Of a stretch of 5,390 bases of DNA, positions 1-5,390 are shown one piece after another. Below the pieces are notes generated by a model, which was not told where the DNA came from, did not search any database, and saw only the letters and a program-made list of their open reading frames with translations. A program made the position numbers and the translations under genes. Every line of letters starts with the position of its first letter. Position 1 is the first letter of the stretch. The DNA is from Gammaproteobacteria bacterium (lineage in GTDB: Bacteria; Pseudomonadota; Gammaproteobacteria; Pseudomonadales; Pseudomonadaceae), in contig JAAYHO010000445.1 in NCBI GenBank assembly GCA_012735335.1, positions 1 through 5,390 on the forward strand, given 5' to 3'.

Positions 1-250
1 ACAGGGCGTCGCAGTCCTGCAGGGTTTCGTTGAGGTTGGCGACGCCTTGCTGGTTGAGCACGTTGATCTGGTGAATGTCCATGTTCAGCGCTTCGACCAC
101 CGTGGTCTGCTCTTCGGTGGCGGCGGCCAGTTGCCCGTAGCGGGTGACCGGCGCAGACATGGTGATGACCAGTACGCCGGTGGTGTCCTGATAGGGCTCG
201 GTGAGGAAGATGCCTCTGGCCTGGGCGGAGCCGGTGTACCAGGGGCGCCT
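1..250 (-). pseudogene. Methyl-accepting chemotaxis protein remnant, internally deleted, 3' end beyond window
   Basis: Read on the minus strand, this frame is open from 250 to the left edge. It begins RRPWYTGSAQARG, continues through FLTEPYQD and LVITMSAPV, and then passes without a frameshift into AAATEEQTTVVEALNMDI and NQQGVANLNETL. The first part is the end of a dCache_1 ligand-binding domain. The RPWY residues and a Tyr 15 residues later match the amino-acid-binding pattern known from PctA-type receptors (recalled). The second part is the extreme C-terminal part of the MCP signalling domain. A real receptor has a membrane segment, HAMP and about 200 signalling residues between these parts; here they meet at about 127-133. 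An in-frame TAG lies just upstream (251-253). The only internal ATG (158-160) has no ribosome binding site. I infer a decayed receptor truncated at its 5' end and internally deleted. A short expressed ORF from the ATG is possible but unlikely to signal. Confidence 0.8.
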
Positions 251-289
251 CTACCTTATGGTCAGTAGAGCAGTGTATCGGCAGTAAGA

Positions 290-328
290 CAAAGAACTGG
301 AGGGTCGAAAGTAACGACCGCTCCAGTT
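290..328 (-). terminator. Probable Rho-independent terminator of the thiolase gene
   Basis: The arms are AACTGGAG-GGTCG (295-307) and CGACC-G-CTCCAGTT (315-328). They pair over 13 bp with one bulged base (320) and a 7-nt loop. The hairpin starts 11 bases beyond the thiolase stop. On the minus strand it is followed by CTTTGTCTTA, a moderately T-rich run. It may also insulate the thiolase from the chemoreceptor remnant. The U-tract is imperfect, so efficiency is uncertain. Confidence 0.7.
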
Positions 329-338
329 CAGGGCTGGT

Positions 339-1517
339 TTATACCAGTTCGATGGCTACCGCAGTGGCTTCACCGCCGCCAATGCACAGCGAGGCCACGC
401 CGCGTTTGCCGCCGGTTTGCTGCAGGGCGTTGATCAGGGTGACGATCAGCCGCGAGCCGGTGGAGCCTACCGGGTGGCCCTGGGCGCAGGCGCCGCCGTA
501 GATATTCACCTTGCTGTGGTCCAGATCGTGCTCCTGCATGGCCAGCATGGTGACCATGGCGAAGGCTTCGTTGATCTCGAACAGGTCAACGTCATCCTTG
601 CTCCAGCCGGTCTTGTTGAACAGGTTGGTCATGGCGCCGACCGGGGCGATGGTGAACTCGCTTGGGTCCTGACTCTGGGTAGCGTGGCCGACCACCCGGG
701 CCAGCGGCTTGAGGCCACGGCGGGTGGCTTCGGATTCGGTCATCAGTACCAGCGCGCTGGCACCGTCGGAGATGGAGCTGGCGTTGGCGGCGGTGATGGT
801 GCCGTCCTTGCTGAAGGCCGGACGCAGGGTCGGGATCTTCTCGACGTTGGCGTTGTGCGGCTGTTCATCGTCCTTGATCACTACCTCGCCCTTGCGGGTC
901 TTGACCGTCACCGGAATGATCTCACTGTCCAGCACGCCGCTGTCGATGGCGTTCTTTGCCCGGGTCAGGGATTCGATGGCGTAGGCGTCCATCTGTTCGC
1001 GGGTCAGGCCGTATTCGGTTGCGGTGTCCTGGGCGAAGGAGCCCATCAGGCGACCGCTGCGGGCGTCTTCCAGACCGTCAAGGAACATGTGGTCCTTGAT
1101 CTCGCCGTGACCCATGCGCAGACCGCCCCGGGCTTTCTCGATGATATAGGGCGCGTTGGACATGCTCTCCATGCCCCCGGCGACCATGACCTGATTGGAG
1201 CCAGCCTTGAGCGCATCGTGGACCTGCATCAGCGCCTTCATGCCCGAGCCGCACAGCTTGTTGATGGTGGTGCAGCCGGTGGAAGAGGGCAGGCCGGCAT
1301 TCAATGCGGCCTGGCGGGCCGGGCCCTGGCGCAGACCGGCGGGCAGTACGCAGCCCATGATCACTTCCTGCACATCGGTGCCGTCAATACCCGCACGGGC
1401 TACCGCTTCGCGGATCACCAATGCGCCCAGATCCACCGCTGACAGACTCGACAGACTCCCCTGAAAACCACCCATGGGGGTGCGGACACCACTGACAATA
1501 ACGATGTTCTCGGACAT
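339..1517 (-). CDS. Thiolase: acetyl-CoA C-acetyltransferase / acyltransferase
   Basis: This cytoplasmic thiolase has 392 residues, the usual length for the family. Such enzymes either condense two acetyl-CoA to acetoacetyl-CoA or cleave 3-ketoacyl-CoA with CoA in the last step of beta-oxidation. All active-site landmarks are visible: nucleophile Cys89 in NKLCGSGMKA, GGMESMSN at 114-121, Asn316 in NEAFA, His348 in GHPVG, and Cys378 in CIGGGEA. These numbers coincide with those of the well-studied Zoogloea biosynthetic thiolase (recalled), so the fold appears intact. The segment before His348 reads GGACAQ where many members have GGAIAL, which suggests a subgroup, but substrate length cannot be read from it. 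The ATG follows AGGAG (1523-1527) at 5 bases. The gene is divergent from a fatty-acid CoA ligase, which favours a catabolic role. Family assignment is very sure; the exact substrate and symbol are not. Confidence 0.96.
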   Translation of the reverse strand: MSENIVIVSGVRTPMGGFQGSLSSLSAVDLGALVIREAVARAGIDGTDVQEVIMGCVLPAGLRQGPARQAALNAGLPSSTGCTTINKLCGSGMKALMQVHDALKAGSNQVMVAGGMESMSNAPYIIEKARGGLRMGHGEIKDHMFLDGLEDARSGRLMGSFAQDTATEYGLTREQMDAYAIESLTRAKNAIDSGVLDSEIIPVTVKTRKGEVVIKDDEQPHNANVEKIPTLRPAFSKDGTITAANASSISDGASALVLMTESEATRRGLKPLARVVGHATQSQDPSEFTIAPVGAMTNLFNKTGWSKDDVDLFEINEAFAMVTMLAMQEHDLDHSKVNIYGGACAQGHPVGSTGSRLIVTLINALQQTGGKRGVASLCIGGGEATAVAIELV

Positions 1518-1522
1518 GCTGA

Positions 1523-1527
1523 CTCCT
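1523..1527 (-). promoter_or_regulatory. Ribosome binding site of the thiolase gene
   Basis: On the minus strand, AGGAG stands 5 bases before the ATG. This supports 1517 as the start. Confidence 0.85.
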
Positions 1528-1568
1528 GAAAGTTATGACTGATTGTTTATTTGTGGTCATCAATCGAC

Positions 1569-1598
1569 TTTATACGCGCAAATACCCCTTATTGTCGA
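1569..1598 (-). promoter_or_regulatory. Candidate sigma70 promoter for the thiolase gene
   Basis: On the minus strand, TCGACA (-35, 1593-1598, five of six consensus bases) and TATAAA (-10, 1569-1574, five of six) are separated by 18 bases. Transcription would start near 1562 and give a leader of about 45 nt ending in the AGGAG site. This is prediction from sequence only. Confidence 0.55.
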
Positions 1599-1617
1599 CC
1601 GCAAAGCTTTGTATGAT
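1589..1617 (+). promoter_or_regulatory. Possible sigma70 promoter for the CoA ligase gene
   Basis: TATGAT (1612-1617) is a good -10. A weak -35, TTATTG (1589-1594), lies 17 bases upstream. It overlaps the -35 region of the opposing thiolase promoter, so the two genes could compete or be controlled together. An alternative -10 is TATAGT (1659-1664), inside the palindrome. I cannot choose between them from sequence. Confidence 0.3.
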
Positions 1618-1643
1618 CGGGTCACACAACTGCCATGGTTGCT

Positions 1644-1676
1644 GCGCTGTTGCCTCGCTATAGTGAGGCAAAGCGC
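1644..1676. promoter_or_regulatory. Imperfect 33-bp palindrome in the CoA ligase leader
   Basis: The inner arms are TTGCCTC (1650-1656) and GAGGCAA (1665-1671) around GCTATAGT, which is itself nearly symmetric. The outer arms GCGCT (1644-1648) and AGCGC (1672-1676) extend the symmetry, with one unpaired G at 1649. As RNA it gives a 13-pair stem with one G-U pair and a CUAUAG loop. It ends 51 bases before the ligase ATG and is not followed by a T-run, so it is not an ordinary terminator. It could be a repressor operator or a leader hairpin; no regulator family is recognised. Confidence 0.6.
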
Positions 1677-1713
1677 CGACAGGGCGCAGGATCTGACCCC
1701 GGACAAGCTGAAC

Positions 1714-1720
1714 AAGAAGG
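1714..1720 (+). promoter_or_regulatory. Ribosome binding site that decides the CoA ligase start
   Basis: AAGAAGG stands 7 bases before ATG 1728. The earlier in-frame ATG at 1635 has no such site, which supports 1728 as the true start. Confidence 0.7.
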
Positions 1721-1727
1721 TCACTAC

Positions 1728-3410
1728 ATGTTGAATACAAGGATTTTACCGCCCGCCGAGCAGGCCCATTCCACCCCGTTGCTGATCAAGAATCTGCTGC
1801 TTTCCGGAGTGCGCTATGAAGCCTCCCAGGAAATCGTCTATCGGGATATCAGCCGTTACAGCTACGCCACCTTCAATGAGCGTATCCGCCGGCTGGCCAA
1901 TGCTCTGACCAGCGCCGGGGTCAAGGCCGGGGATACCGTGGCGGTACTGGACTGGGACAGTCACCGCTATCTGGAATGCATGTTCGCCGTGCCGATGATC
2001 GGGGCGGTACTGCACACGGTGAACGTGCGCCTCTCGCCCGAGCAGATCATCTACACCATGAACCACGCTGACGACATCGTGGTGCTGGTCAACAGCGAGT
2101 TCCTGCCCCTGTATCAGGCGGTCGAGCCGCAGCTGACCACGGTCACTAACACCATCCTGCTGACCGATGGTGACGACAAGAACGCCGAGTTGCGCGGCTT
2201 TGTCGGCGAATACGAGCAACTGCTGGCCACCGCCGAGCCGACTTACGACTTCCCCGACTTTGACGAGAACTCGGTCGCCACCACCTTCTACACCACCGGC
2301 ACCACCGGCAATCCCAAGGGCGTGTACTTCACCCATCGCCAACTGGTGCTGCACACCCTGACCCAGGCCGGCATGCTCAACGGCGTCGGCACCGAGCGGA
2401 TGATGTGCAACCGCGACGTCTACATGCCGATTACTCCGATGTTCCACGTCCACGCCTGGGGCATGCCCTATACCGCGACCATGCTCGGCGTGAAGCAGGT
2501 GTATCCGGGGCGCTATGAGCCGGAGCTGCTGGTCAAGCTGATCCAGGACGAGCAGGTGACCTTCTCCCACTGTGTGCCGACCATCCTGCAGATGGTGCTC
2601 AACGCCAAGGCGGCCGAGGGCTACGATTTCGGCGGCATGAAGGTCATCATCGGCGGCAGCGCGTTGCCCCGTGGCCTGTTCGAAACTGCAGGCAAGCGCG
2701 GCATGCGCCTGTCCGCTGCCTACGGCATGTCGGAAACCTGCCCGCTGATCTCCGCCGGTTACATCAACCTGGAAGTCGAAGCGGCCGGTGAACAGGAGCA
2801 GATCACCTACAGGATCAAGGCCGGTATCCCGGTGCCGCTGGTCGAGGCGCGGCTGATGGACGAGCAGGGCAACTTCCTGCCCCACGATGGCCACACCCAG
2901 GGTGAGCTGGTGCTACGCGCACCCTGGCTGACCCAGGGCTACTTCAAGGAGCCGGAAAAGAGCGACGAGCTGTGGGAGCATGGCTGGATGCACACCGGTG
3001 ATGTGGCGGCCATCGACCATACCGGCAGCATCGAGATCCGTGACCGCATCAAGGACGTGATCAAGACCGGCGGCGAATGGCTGTCCTCACTGGATCTGGA
3101 AAGCATGATCAGCGTGCACCCGGCCGTCCGCGACGTGGCGGTGATCGGCGTGCCCGACCCGCGCTGGGACGAACGCCCCTTCGCCCTGCTGGTGGTTGCC
3201 CCGGGACAGCAGGTAGACGCCAGCGCCCTGGCCGCCCACCTGCAACCCTTCGTCGACGAAGGCCGCATCAACAAATGGGCCGTACCGACCCAGATCGCCG
3301 TAGTCGAAGAAATCCCCAAAACCAGCGTCGGCAAACTGGACAAGAAGCGCATCCGCGTGGAAGTCATCCAGTGGCTGGAGCAACAGGCCGACTGCATCTC
3401 CTCCCTGTAA
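1728..3410 (+). CDS. Fatty-acid--CoA ligase (AMP-forming), AlkK-like medium-chain type
   Basis: This 560-residue member of the adenylate-forming (ANL) superfamily activates a fatty acid with ATP to an acyl-adenylate and then to acyl-CoA. Visible motifs, numbered from ATG 1728: phosphate-binding loop YTTGTTGNPKG (188-198), MFHVHAWG downstream of it, YGMSET (332-337), HTGDVA (422-427) with the ribose-binding Asp425, hinge region RIKDVIKTGGEW (440-451), and PKTSVGKLDKKR with the catalytic Lys536. There is no signal peptide or membrane segment. Length and motif spelling recall AlkK and similar Pseudomonas medium-chain ligases rather than a typical long-chain FadD; this is from memory, not a search. 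The frame is open back to 1635, but that extension lacks a ribosome binding site, encodes non-family-like sequence and covers the leader palindrome. The gene is divergent from the thiolase, which suggests joint fatty acid catabolism. The stop codon abuts the repeat region. Confidence 0.95.
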   Translation: MLNTRILPPAEQAHSTPLLIKNLLLSGVRYEASQEIVYRDISRYSYATFNERIRRLANALTSAGVKAGDTVAVLDWDSHRYLECMFAVPMIGAVLHTVNVRLSPEQIIYTMNHADDIVVLVNSEFLPLYQAVEPQLTTVTNTILLTDGDDKNAELRGFVGEYEQLLATAEPTYDFPDFDENSVATTFYTTGTTGNPKGVYFTHRQLVLHTLTQAGMLNGVGTERMMCNRDVYMPITPMFHVHAWGMPYTATMLGVKQVYPGRYEPELLVKLIQDEQVTFSHCVPTILQMVLNAKAAEGYDFGGMKVIIGGSALPRGLFETAGKRGMRLSAAYGMSETCPLISAGYINLEVEAAGEQEQITYRIKAGIPVPLVEARLMDEQGNFLPHDGHTQGELVLRAPWLTQGYFKEPEKSDELWEHGWMHTGDVAAIDHTGSIEIRDRIKDVIKTGGEWLSSLDLESMISVHPAVRDVAVIGVPDPRWDERPFALLVVAPGQQVDASALAAHLQPFVDEGRINKWAVPTQIAVVEEIPKTSVGKLDKKRIRVEVIQWLEQQADCISSL

Positions 3411-3482
3411 TGGAGTGCCGGGTTCCATCCCGGTAACTTGGGTTTACAGCGGGCACCCTGTGTCGAGCTGGAGCTTACTCCC

Positions 3483-3558
3483 GGGAGGGACGAGCACCAG
3501 CTCGTCCGCGGTGTTTCGGTCAGCTTCGCCCATCGAGCTGGTGCTCGACGTTCCCAGG
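3483..3558. repeat. REPIN 1: two inverted REP palindromes
   Basis: The forward REP has stem GGACGAGC/GCTCGTCC with loop ACCA (3488-3507) and is preceded by GGGAG. The inverted REP has TCGAGC-TGGT-GCTCGA (3533-3548) followed by CGTTCCC. The 14-mer CGAGCACCAGCTCG (3491-3504) recurs as a perfect reverse complement at 3534-3547. Such pairs are typically mobilised by REP-associated tyrosine transposases (RAYTs) acting from elsewhere in the genome, and a GGAG/GTAG head before the hairpin is a known RAYT-linked feature. Confidence 0.8.
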
Positions 3559-3634
3559 CCATGGAGTGCCGGGTTCCATCCCGGCAACTTGGGGTTTACA
3601 GCAGGTACTTTGTATCGAGCTGGAGCTCACTCCC

Positions 3635-3676
3635 GGGAGGGACGAGCACCAGCTCGTCCGCAGCGCTCCGAGACAG
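3635..3676. repeat. Solo REP with truncated spacer
   Basis: GGGAG followed by GGACGAGC-ACCA-GCTCGTCC (3640-3659) repeats the forward REP of REPIN 1. The following spacer is still partly recognisable up to about 3676, but the inverted partner is absent. The remaining 72 bases to the symporter start show only a ribosome binding site and no convincing promoter. Confidence 0.75.
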
Positions 3677-3735
3677 CACACCCACCCCAGGATGCAGCCC
3701 CGGCCTTAGAAAGGTATTCTTCCGCATAAGTAACC

Positions 3736-3741
3736 AAGGAG
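3736..3741 (+). promoter_or_regulatory. Ribosome binding site supporting the GTG start of the symporter
   Basis: AAGGAG stands 7 bases before GTG 3749. No ATG in this frame near the N-terminus is as well placed. Confidence 0.85.
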
Positions 3742-3748
3742 AACACCC

Positions 3749-4996
3749 GTGCCCAGTCTCAATCGCCTGATCTTCATCGCCGCCGCCATCGGCGTACTCA
3801 TCGGCTGGTTGCTGGGTTTTCTCCCGGAAGAGGCCGGGCTGCGCGGCGGGGTACTCTATACCAGCACCCTGGTCGGCGCGGTGTTCATCGGTCTGCTGAA
3901 GATGATCCTGATCCCCCTGGTGTTCACCTCCATTGTGGTCGGGGTCGCCAGCCTGCAGGCGCATCATCAGGTGCACCGGGTATGGATCACCGCGCTGCTG
4001 TTCTTCACCCTGACCTCGGCGCTGGCCATGCTGCTGGCGCTGGTGGTGACCAATATCTTCAAGCCCGGCGCAGGGATGTCCCTGACCCTGTTTGCCGATG
4101 CCATGGCGGACTTCGAGGCCCGGCAGATGACCATGCCGGAGTTCTTTCACCACTTTCTCAGCGGCCTGTTCAAGAACCCCTTCGAGGCCTTCACCAACGG
4201 CGATATCCTCTCGGTGCTGATGTTCGCCATTTTCGTCGGTATCGCGCTGGTGGCAGGGGGCAATCGCTACCACACCATACTGCAGCTGATGCAGGAGCTG
4301 ATGGACATGCTGCTGCGCATCATCAGTTGGATCATGTGGCTGGCACCGCTGGGGATCGCGGCGCTGCTGATCCGCCTGGTGGCTGAGCAGGATGTGGCGC
4401 TGCTGACCAGCATGCTGGGCTTTATCGTACTGATCTTCGCTACCACCCTGTTCCATGGGGCGGTGGTGCTGCCGGGCATTCTCTATGCAGTTACCCGCAA
4501 GTCTCCCCTTTGGTTCTGGCGTGGCTCACGTGAGGCGATTATCACGGCATTTGCCACCAGCTCCAGCTCGGCCACCATTCCCATCTCGCTACGCTGCGCC
4601 GAACAGAATCTCGGTGTGCCGAGGCGTATCGCCGGTTTTGTCGTACCGCTGGGGGCGACTATCAATATGGATGGCACGGCGCTCTATGAAGCTGCCGCTG
4701 CTCTGTTTGTGGCCAACCTGATCGGCGTGGAGCTGACCTTGGTGCAGCAACTGGTGGTATTCATGACCGCCATGATTGCTTCGGCCGGGGCACCGGGCAT
4801 ACCCAGCGCCGGGATGGTGACCATGATCATGGTGCTGCAGGCCGTCGGCCTGCCTGCTGAAGCCATCGCCATCCTGCTGCCGATCGACCGCCTGCTCGAC
4901 ACCATCCGCACCGCAGTCAACGTCGAAGGGGATCTGGTCGGCAGTCTGGTAGTACAGAAACTGGCCGACGACGGCGCCGAATACCAAGGCGCCTGA
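3749..4996 (+). CDS. Dicarboxylate/amino acid:cation symporter (DAACS family)
   Basis: This 415-residue inner-membrane protein belongs to the sodium/proton-coupled acidic amino acid and dicarboxylate carriers (TC 2.A.23; GltP, DctA, GltPh), at normal length. From the N-terminus one sees a first membrane segment (about 6-26) and the FIGLLKMILIPLVFTSIVVG block. Hairpin HP1 follows with SSSS at 271-274, then TM7 with NMDGT (306-310), HP2 with ASAGAPGIPSAG (344-355), and TM8 with D380, D384, R387, T388 and N391. The TM8 residues correspond to GltPh D390, D394, R397, T398 and N401 (recalled). The Arg that binds a side-chain carboxylate is therefore present, favouring glutamate, aspartate or C4-dicarboxylates over neutral amino acids. 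The choice among these, and the coupling ion, cannot be read here. The start is GTG with a strong AAGGAG. The gene is flanked by REP clusters on both sides and appears to stand alone. Confidence 0.95.
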   Translation: MPSLNRLIFIAAAIGVLIGWLLGFLPEEAGLRGGVLYTSTLVGAVFIGLLKMILIPLVFTSIVVGVASLQAHHQVHRVWITALLFFTLTSALAMLLALVVTNIFKPGAGMSLTLFADAMADFEARQMTMPEFFHHFLSGLFKNPFEAFTNGDILSVLMFAIFVGIALVAGGNRYHTILQLMQELMDMLLRIISWIMWLAPLGIAALLIRLVAEQDVALLTSMLGFIVLIFATTLFHGAVVLPGILYAVTRKSPLWFWRGSREAIITAFATSSSSATIPISLRCAEQNLGVPRRIAGFVVPLGATINMDGTALYEAAAALFVANLIGVELTLVQQLVVFMTAMIASAGAPGIPSAGMVTMIMVLQAVGLPAEAIAILLPIDRLLDTIRTAVNVEGDLVGSLVVQKLADDGAEYQGA

Positions 4997-5004
4997 ATCA
5001 TGGC

Positions 5005-5039
5005 GGGGCGCTCCTTGGGGTGTAGCGCCCCTGCGCTAC
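5005..5039 (+). terminator. Overlapping hairpins after the symporter, possible terminator
   Basis: GGGGCGCT (5005-5012) pairs perfectly with AGCGCCCC (5024-5031) around an 11-nt loop. GTAGCG (5022-5027) can instead pair with CGCTAC (5034-5039). The two stems share bases and cannot form together. They lie just after the symporter stop, but no T-run follows, so intrinsic termination is uncertain. Confidence 0.4.
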
Positions 5040-5069
5040 GCCTGAAGCCGCACAGTGATTGGGCCTGTC

Positions 5070-5087
5070 GTCGAGCAGGCGCTCGAC
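5070..5087. repeat. Diverged REP-like hairpin
   Basis: GTCGAGC-AGGC-GCTCGAC is a 7-bp stem with a 4-nt loop, followed by AACCC. It has the geometry of the inverted REP (TCGAGC-TGGT-GCTCGAC, then GTTCCC) with a changed loop. It occupies the same place before REPIN 2 as the degenerate inverted REP does before REPIN 1. Confidence 0.6.
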
Positions 5088-5097
5088 AACCCATTCT

Positions 5098-5173
5098 GGG
5101 AGGGACGAGCACCAGCTCGTCCGCGGTGTCTCAACCAGCTCCGCTCATCGAGCTGGTGCTCGACGTTCCCAGG
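5098..5173. repeat. REPIN 2: two inverted REP palindromes between convergent genes
   Basis: This copy has the same length (76 bp) as the one at 3483-3558. Both REP arms are identical and six differences fall in the spacer. The forward REP stem is 5103-5122 and the inverted REP stem 5148-5163. It sits between the symporter and the oppositely oriented permease, where REP hairpins may act as bidirectional transcript ends. Confidence 0.8.
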
Positions 5174-5181
5174 TCTCTGCC

Positions 5182-5390
5182 TCAGCTCACCCGCCGCCTG
5201 ATCAGATAGCACAGGCCAATCACCGCCACCCACACCGGCAGGGCAAACACCGACATCCGCGTACCGCTGTCCAGCGACAGCACCACCAGAATAAAGCCGA
5301 CAAACGCCAGACACAGCCAGTTGCCGAAGGGTGACCACAGCGCCTTGAAGCTTGGCACCACGCCCTGCTGCTGCATGCTGCGGCGGAACC
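5182..5390 (-). CDS. Amino acid permease (APC superfamily), C-terminal end only
   Basis: The last 68 residues of an inner-membrane amino acid transporter are present, running from FRRSMQQQGV to LIRRRVS and a TGA stop at 5182-5184. The 5' part lies beyond the right edge. The layout is a cytoplasmic FRRSM loop, WSPFGNWLCLAFVG leading into one hydrophobic segment (about 20 residues), a short polar SLDSGTR turn, a second hydrophobic segment (VFALPVWVAVIGLCYLI), and a basic tail. This matches the final two membrane helices of the amino acid transporter (AAT) group that includes AroP, ProY, CycA and GabP (recalled). The substrate cannot be inferred from this end. The Met inside the fragment is an internal residue, since the frame stays open to the window edge. 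Confidence 0.85.
   Translation of the reverse strand, partial: FRRSMQQQGVVPSFKALWSPFGNWLCLAFVGFILVVLSLDSGTRMSVFALPVWVAVIGLCYLIRRRVS

Larger units (their letters stand above)
3411..3676. repeat. Near-tandem 151-bp duplication carrying REP palindromes
   Basis: Unit 1 is 3411-3561. Unit 2 begins at 3562 and stays recognisable to about 3676. Both start TGGAGTGCCGGGTTCC, then contain a CCGGG/CCCGG hairpin (3418-3433 in unit 1), a GTTTACAGC stretch, a degenerate inverted REP with TCGAGCTGGAGCT, and a forward REP. By eye they agree at roughly nine in ten positions over about 100 bases, with a one-base indel. Unit 2 loses its closing inverted REP. The duplication starts directly after the ligase stop codon. 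No coding frame here looks real. Confidence 0.85.

Noticed and set aside
417..1442. 341-residue plus-strand frame opposite the thiolase
   Set aside because: It is the antisense of a clear, motif-complete thiolase in a GC-rich genome, where long shadow frames are expected.
1635..1727. 31-residue N-terminal extension of the CoA ligase from ATG 1635
   Set aside because: It has no ribosome binding site, low-complexity non-family-like sequence, and overlaps the leader palindrome; ATG 1728 has AAGAAGG at good spacing.
1543..1734. 63-residue frame from TTG 1543 running into the ligase start
   Set aside because: It has no ribosome binding site, starts upstream of the likely promoter, and its composition does not look like a protein; treated as chance.
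1746..2894. 382-residue minus-strand frame opposite the CoA ligase
   Set aside because: It is rich in His, Gln, Gly and Asp with no recognisable domain, and mirrors the true ligase codons.
3418..3433. Terminator of the CoA ligase from the CCGGG/CCCGG hairpin
   Set aside because: The stem is only 5 bp and is followed by a G-rich stretch rather than a T-run; it recurs as part of the repeat unit.
3411..3676. CRISPR array
   Set aside because: Only two long units about 151 bp apart with internal palindromes, and no regular short repeats with unique spacers or cas genes; the REP explanation fits.
3415..3770. Short plus-strand frames covering the REP duplication
   Set aside because: Their repeated protein stretches simply translate the palindromic repeats; there is no start signal or family resemblance.
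3596..4456. 286-residue minus-strand frame across the repeat region and symporter
   Set aside because: It is dominated by Gln, His, Asp and Gly from the antisense of membrane-protein codons and partly encoded by REP sequence.

Overview
The window looks like chromosomal DNA from a Pseudomonadaceae bacterium (Pseudomonas or a close relative such as Halopseudomonas). This rests on high G+C with GC-rich third codon positions, Pseudomonas-like proteins, and extragenic palindromic repeats of the REP/REPIN type. Species identity is inference; no search was run.

Layout, left to right. (1) Positions 1-250, minus strand: a broken methyl-accepting chemotaxis receptor gene. The end of an amino-acid-type dCache sensor domain runs in frame straight into the C-terminal tail of the signalling domain. 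The transmembrane, HAMP and most signalling segments are missing, and a stop codon lies directly upstream. (2) 290-328: a hairpin that should terminate the next gene. (3) 339-1517, minus strand: a complete thiolase (acetyl-CoA acyltransferase) with all catalytic residues. (4) 1518-1727: a divergent regulatory region with a good promoter for the thiolase and a long imperfect palindrome in the leader of the next gene. (5) 1728-3410, plus strand: a complete AMP-forming fatty-acid CoA ligase. (6) 3411-3748: no gene, but a 151-bp near-tandem duplication built from REP palindromes. (7) 3749-4996, plus strand: a dicarboxylate/acidic amino acid:cation symporter with a GTG start. (8) 4997-5181: convergent intergenic space with overlapping hairpins and another REP cluster. 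(9) 5182 to the right edge, minus strand: the C-terminal end of an amino acid permease.

The ligase and thiolase fit together in fatty acid metabolism: the ligase activates a free fatty acid to acyl-CoA, and the thiolase makes the last cut of beta-oxidation or interconverts acetyl-CoA and acetoacetyl-CoA. They are divergent across 210 bp and could share a regulator. The symporter and the permease are uptake systems with no visible link to that pair. Most genes here are ordinary housekeeping or catabolic genes. The most unusual material is the repeat architecture around 3411-3676 and 5070-5173, the fused chemoreceptor remnant, and the ligase leader palindrome. I found no clear new multi-gene system.
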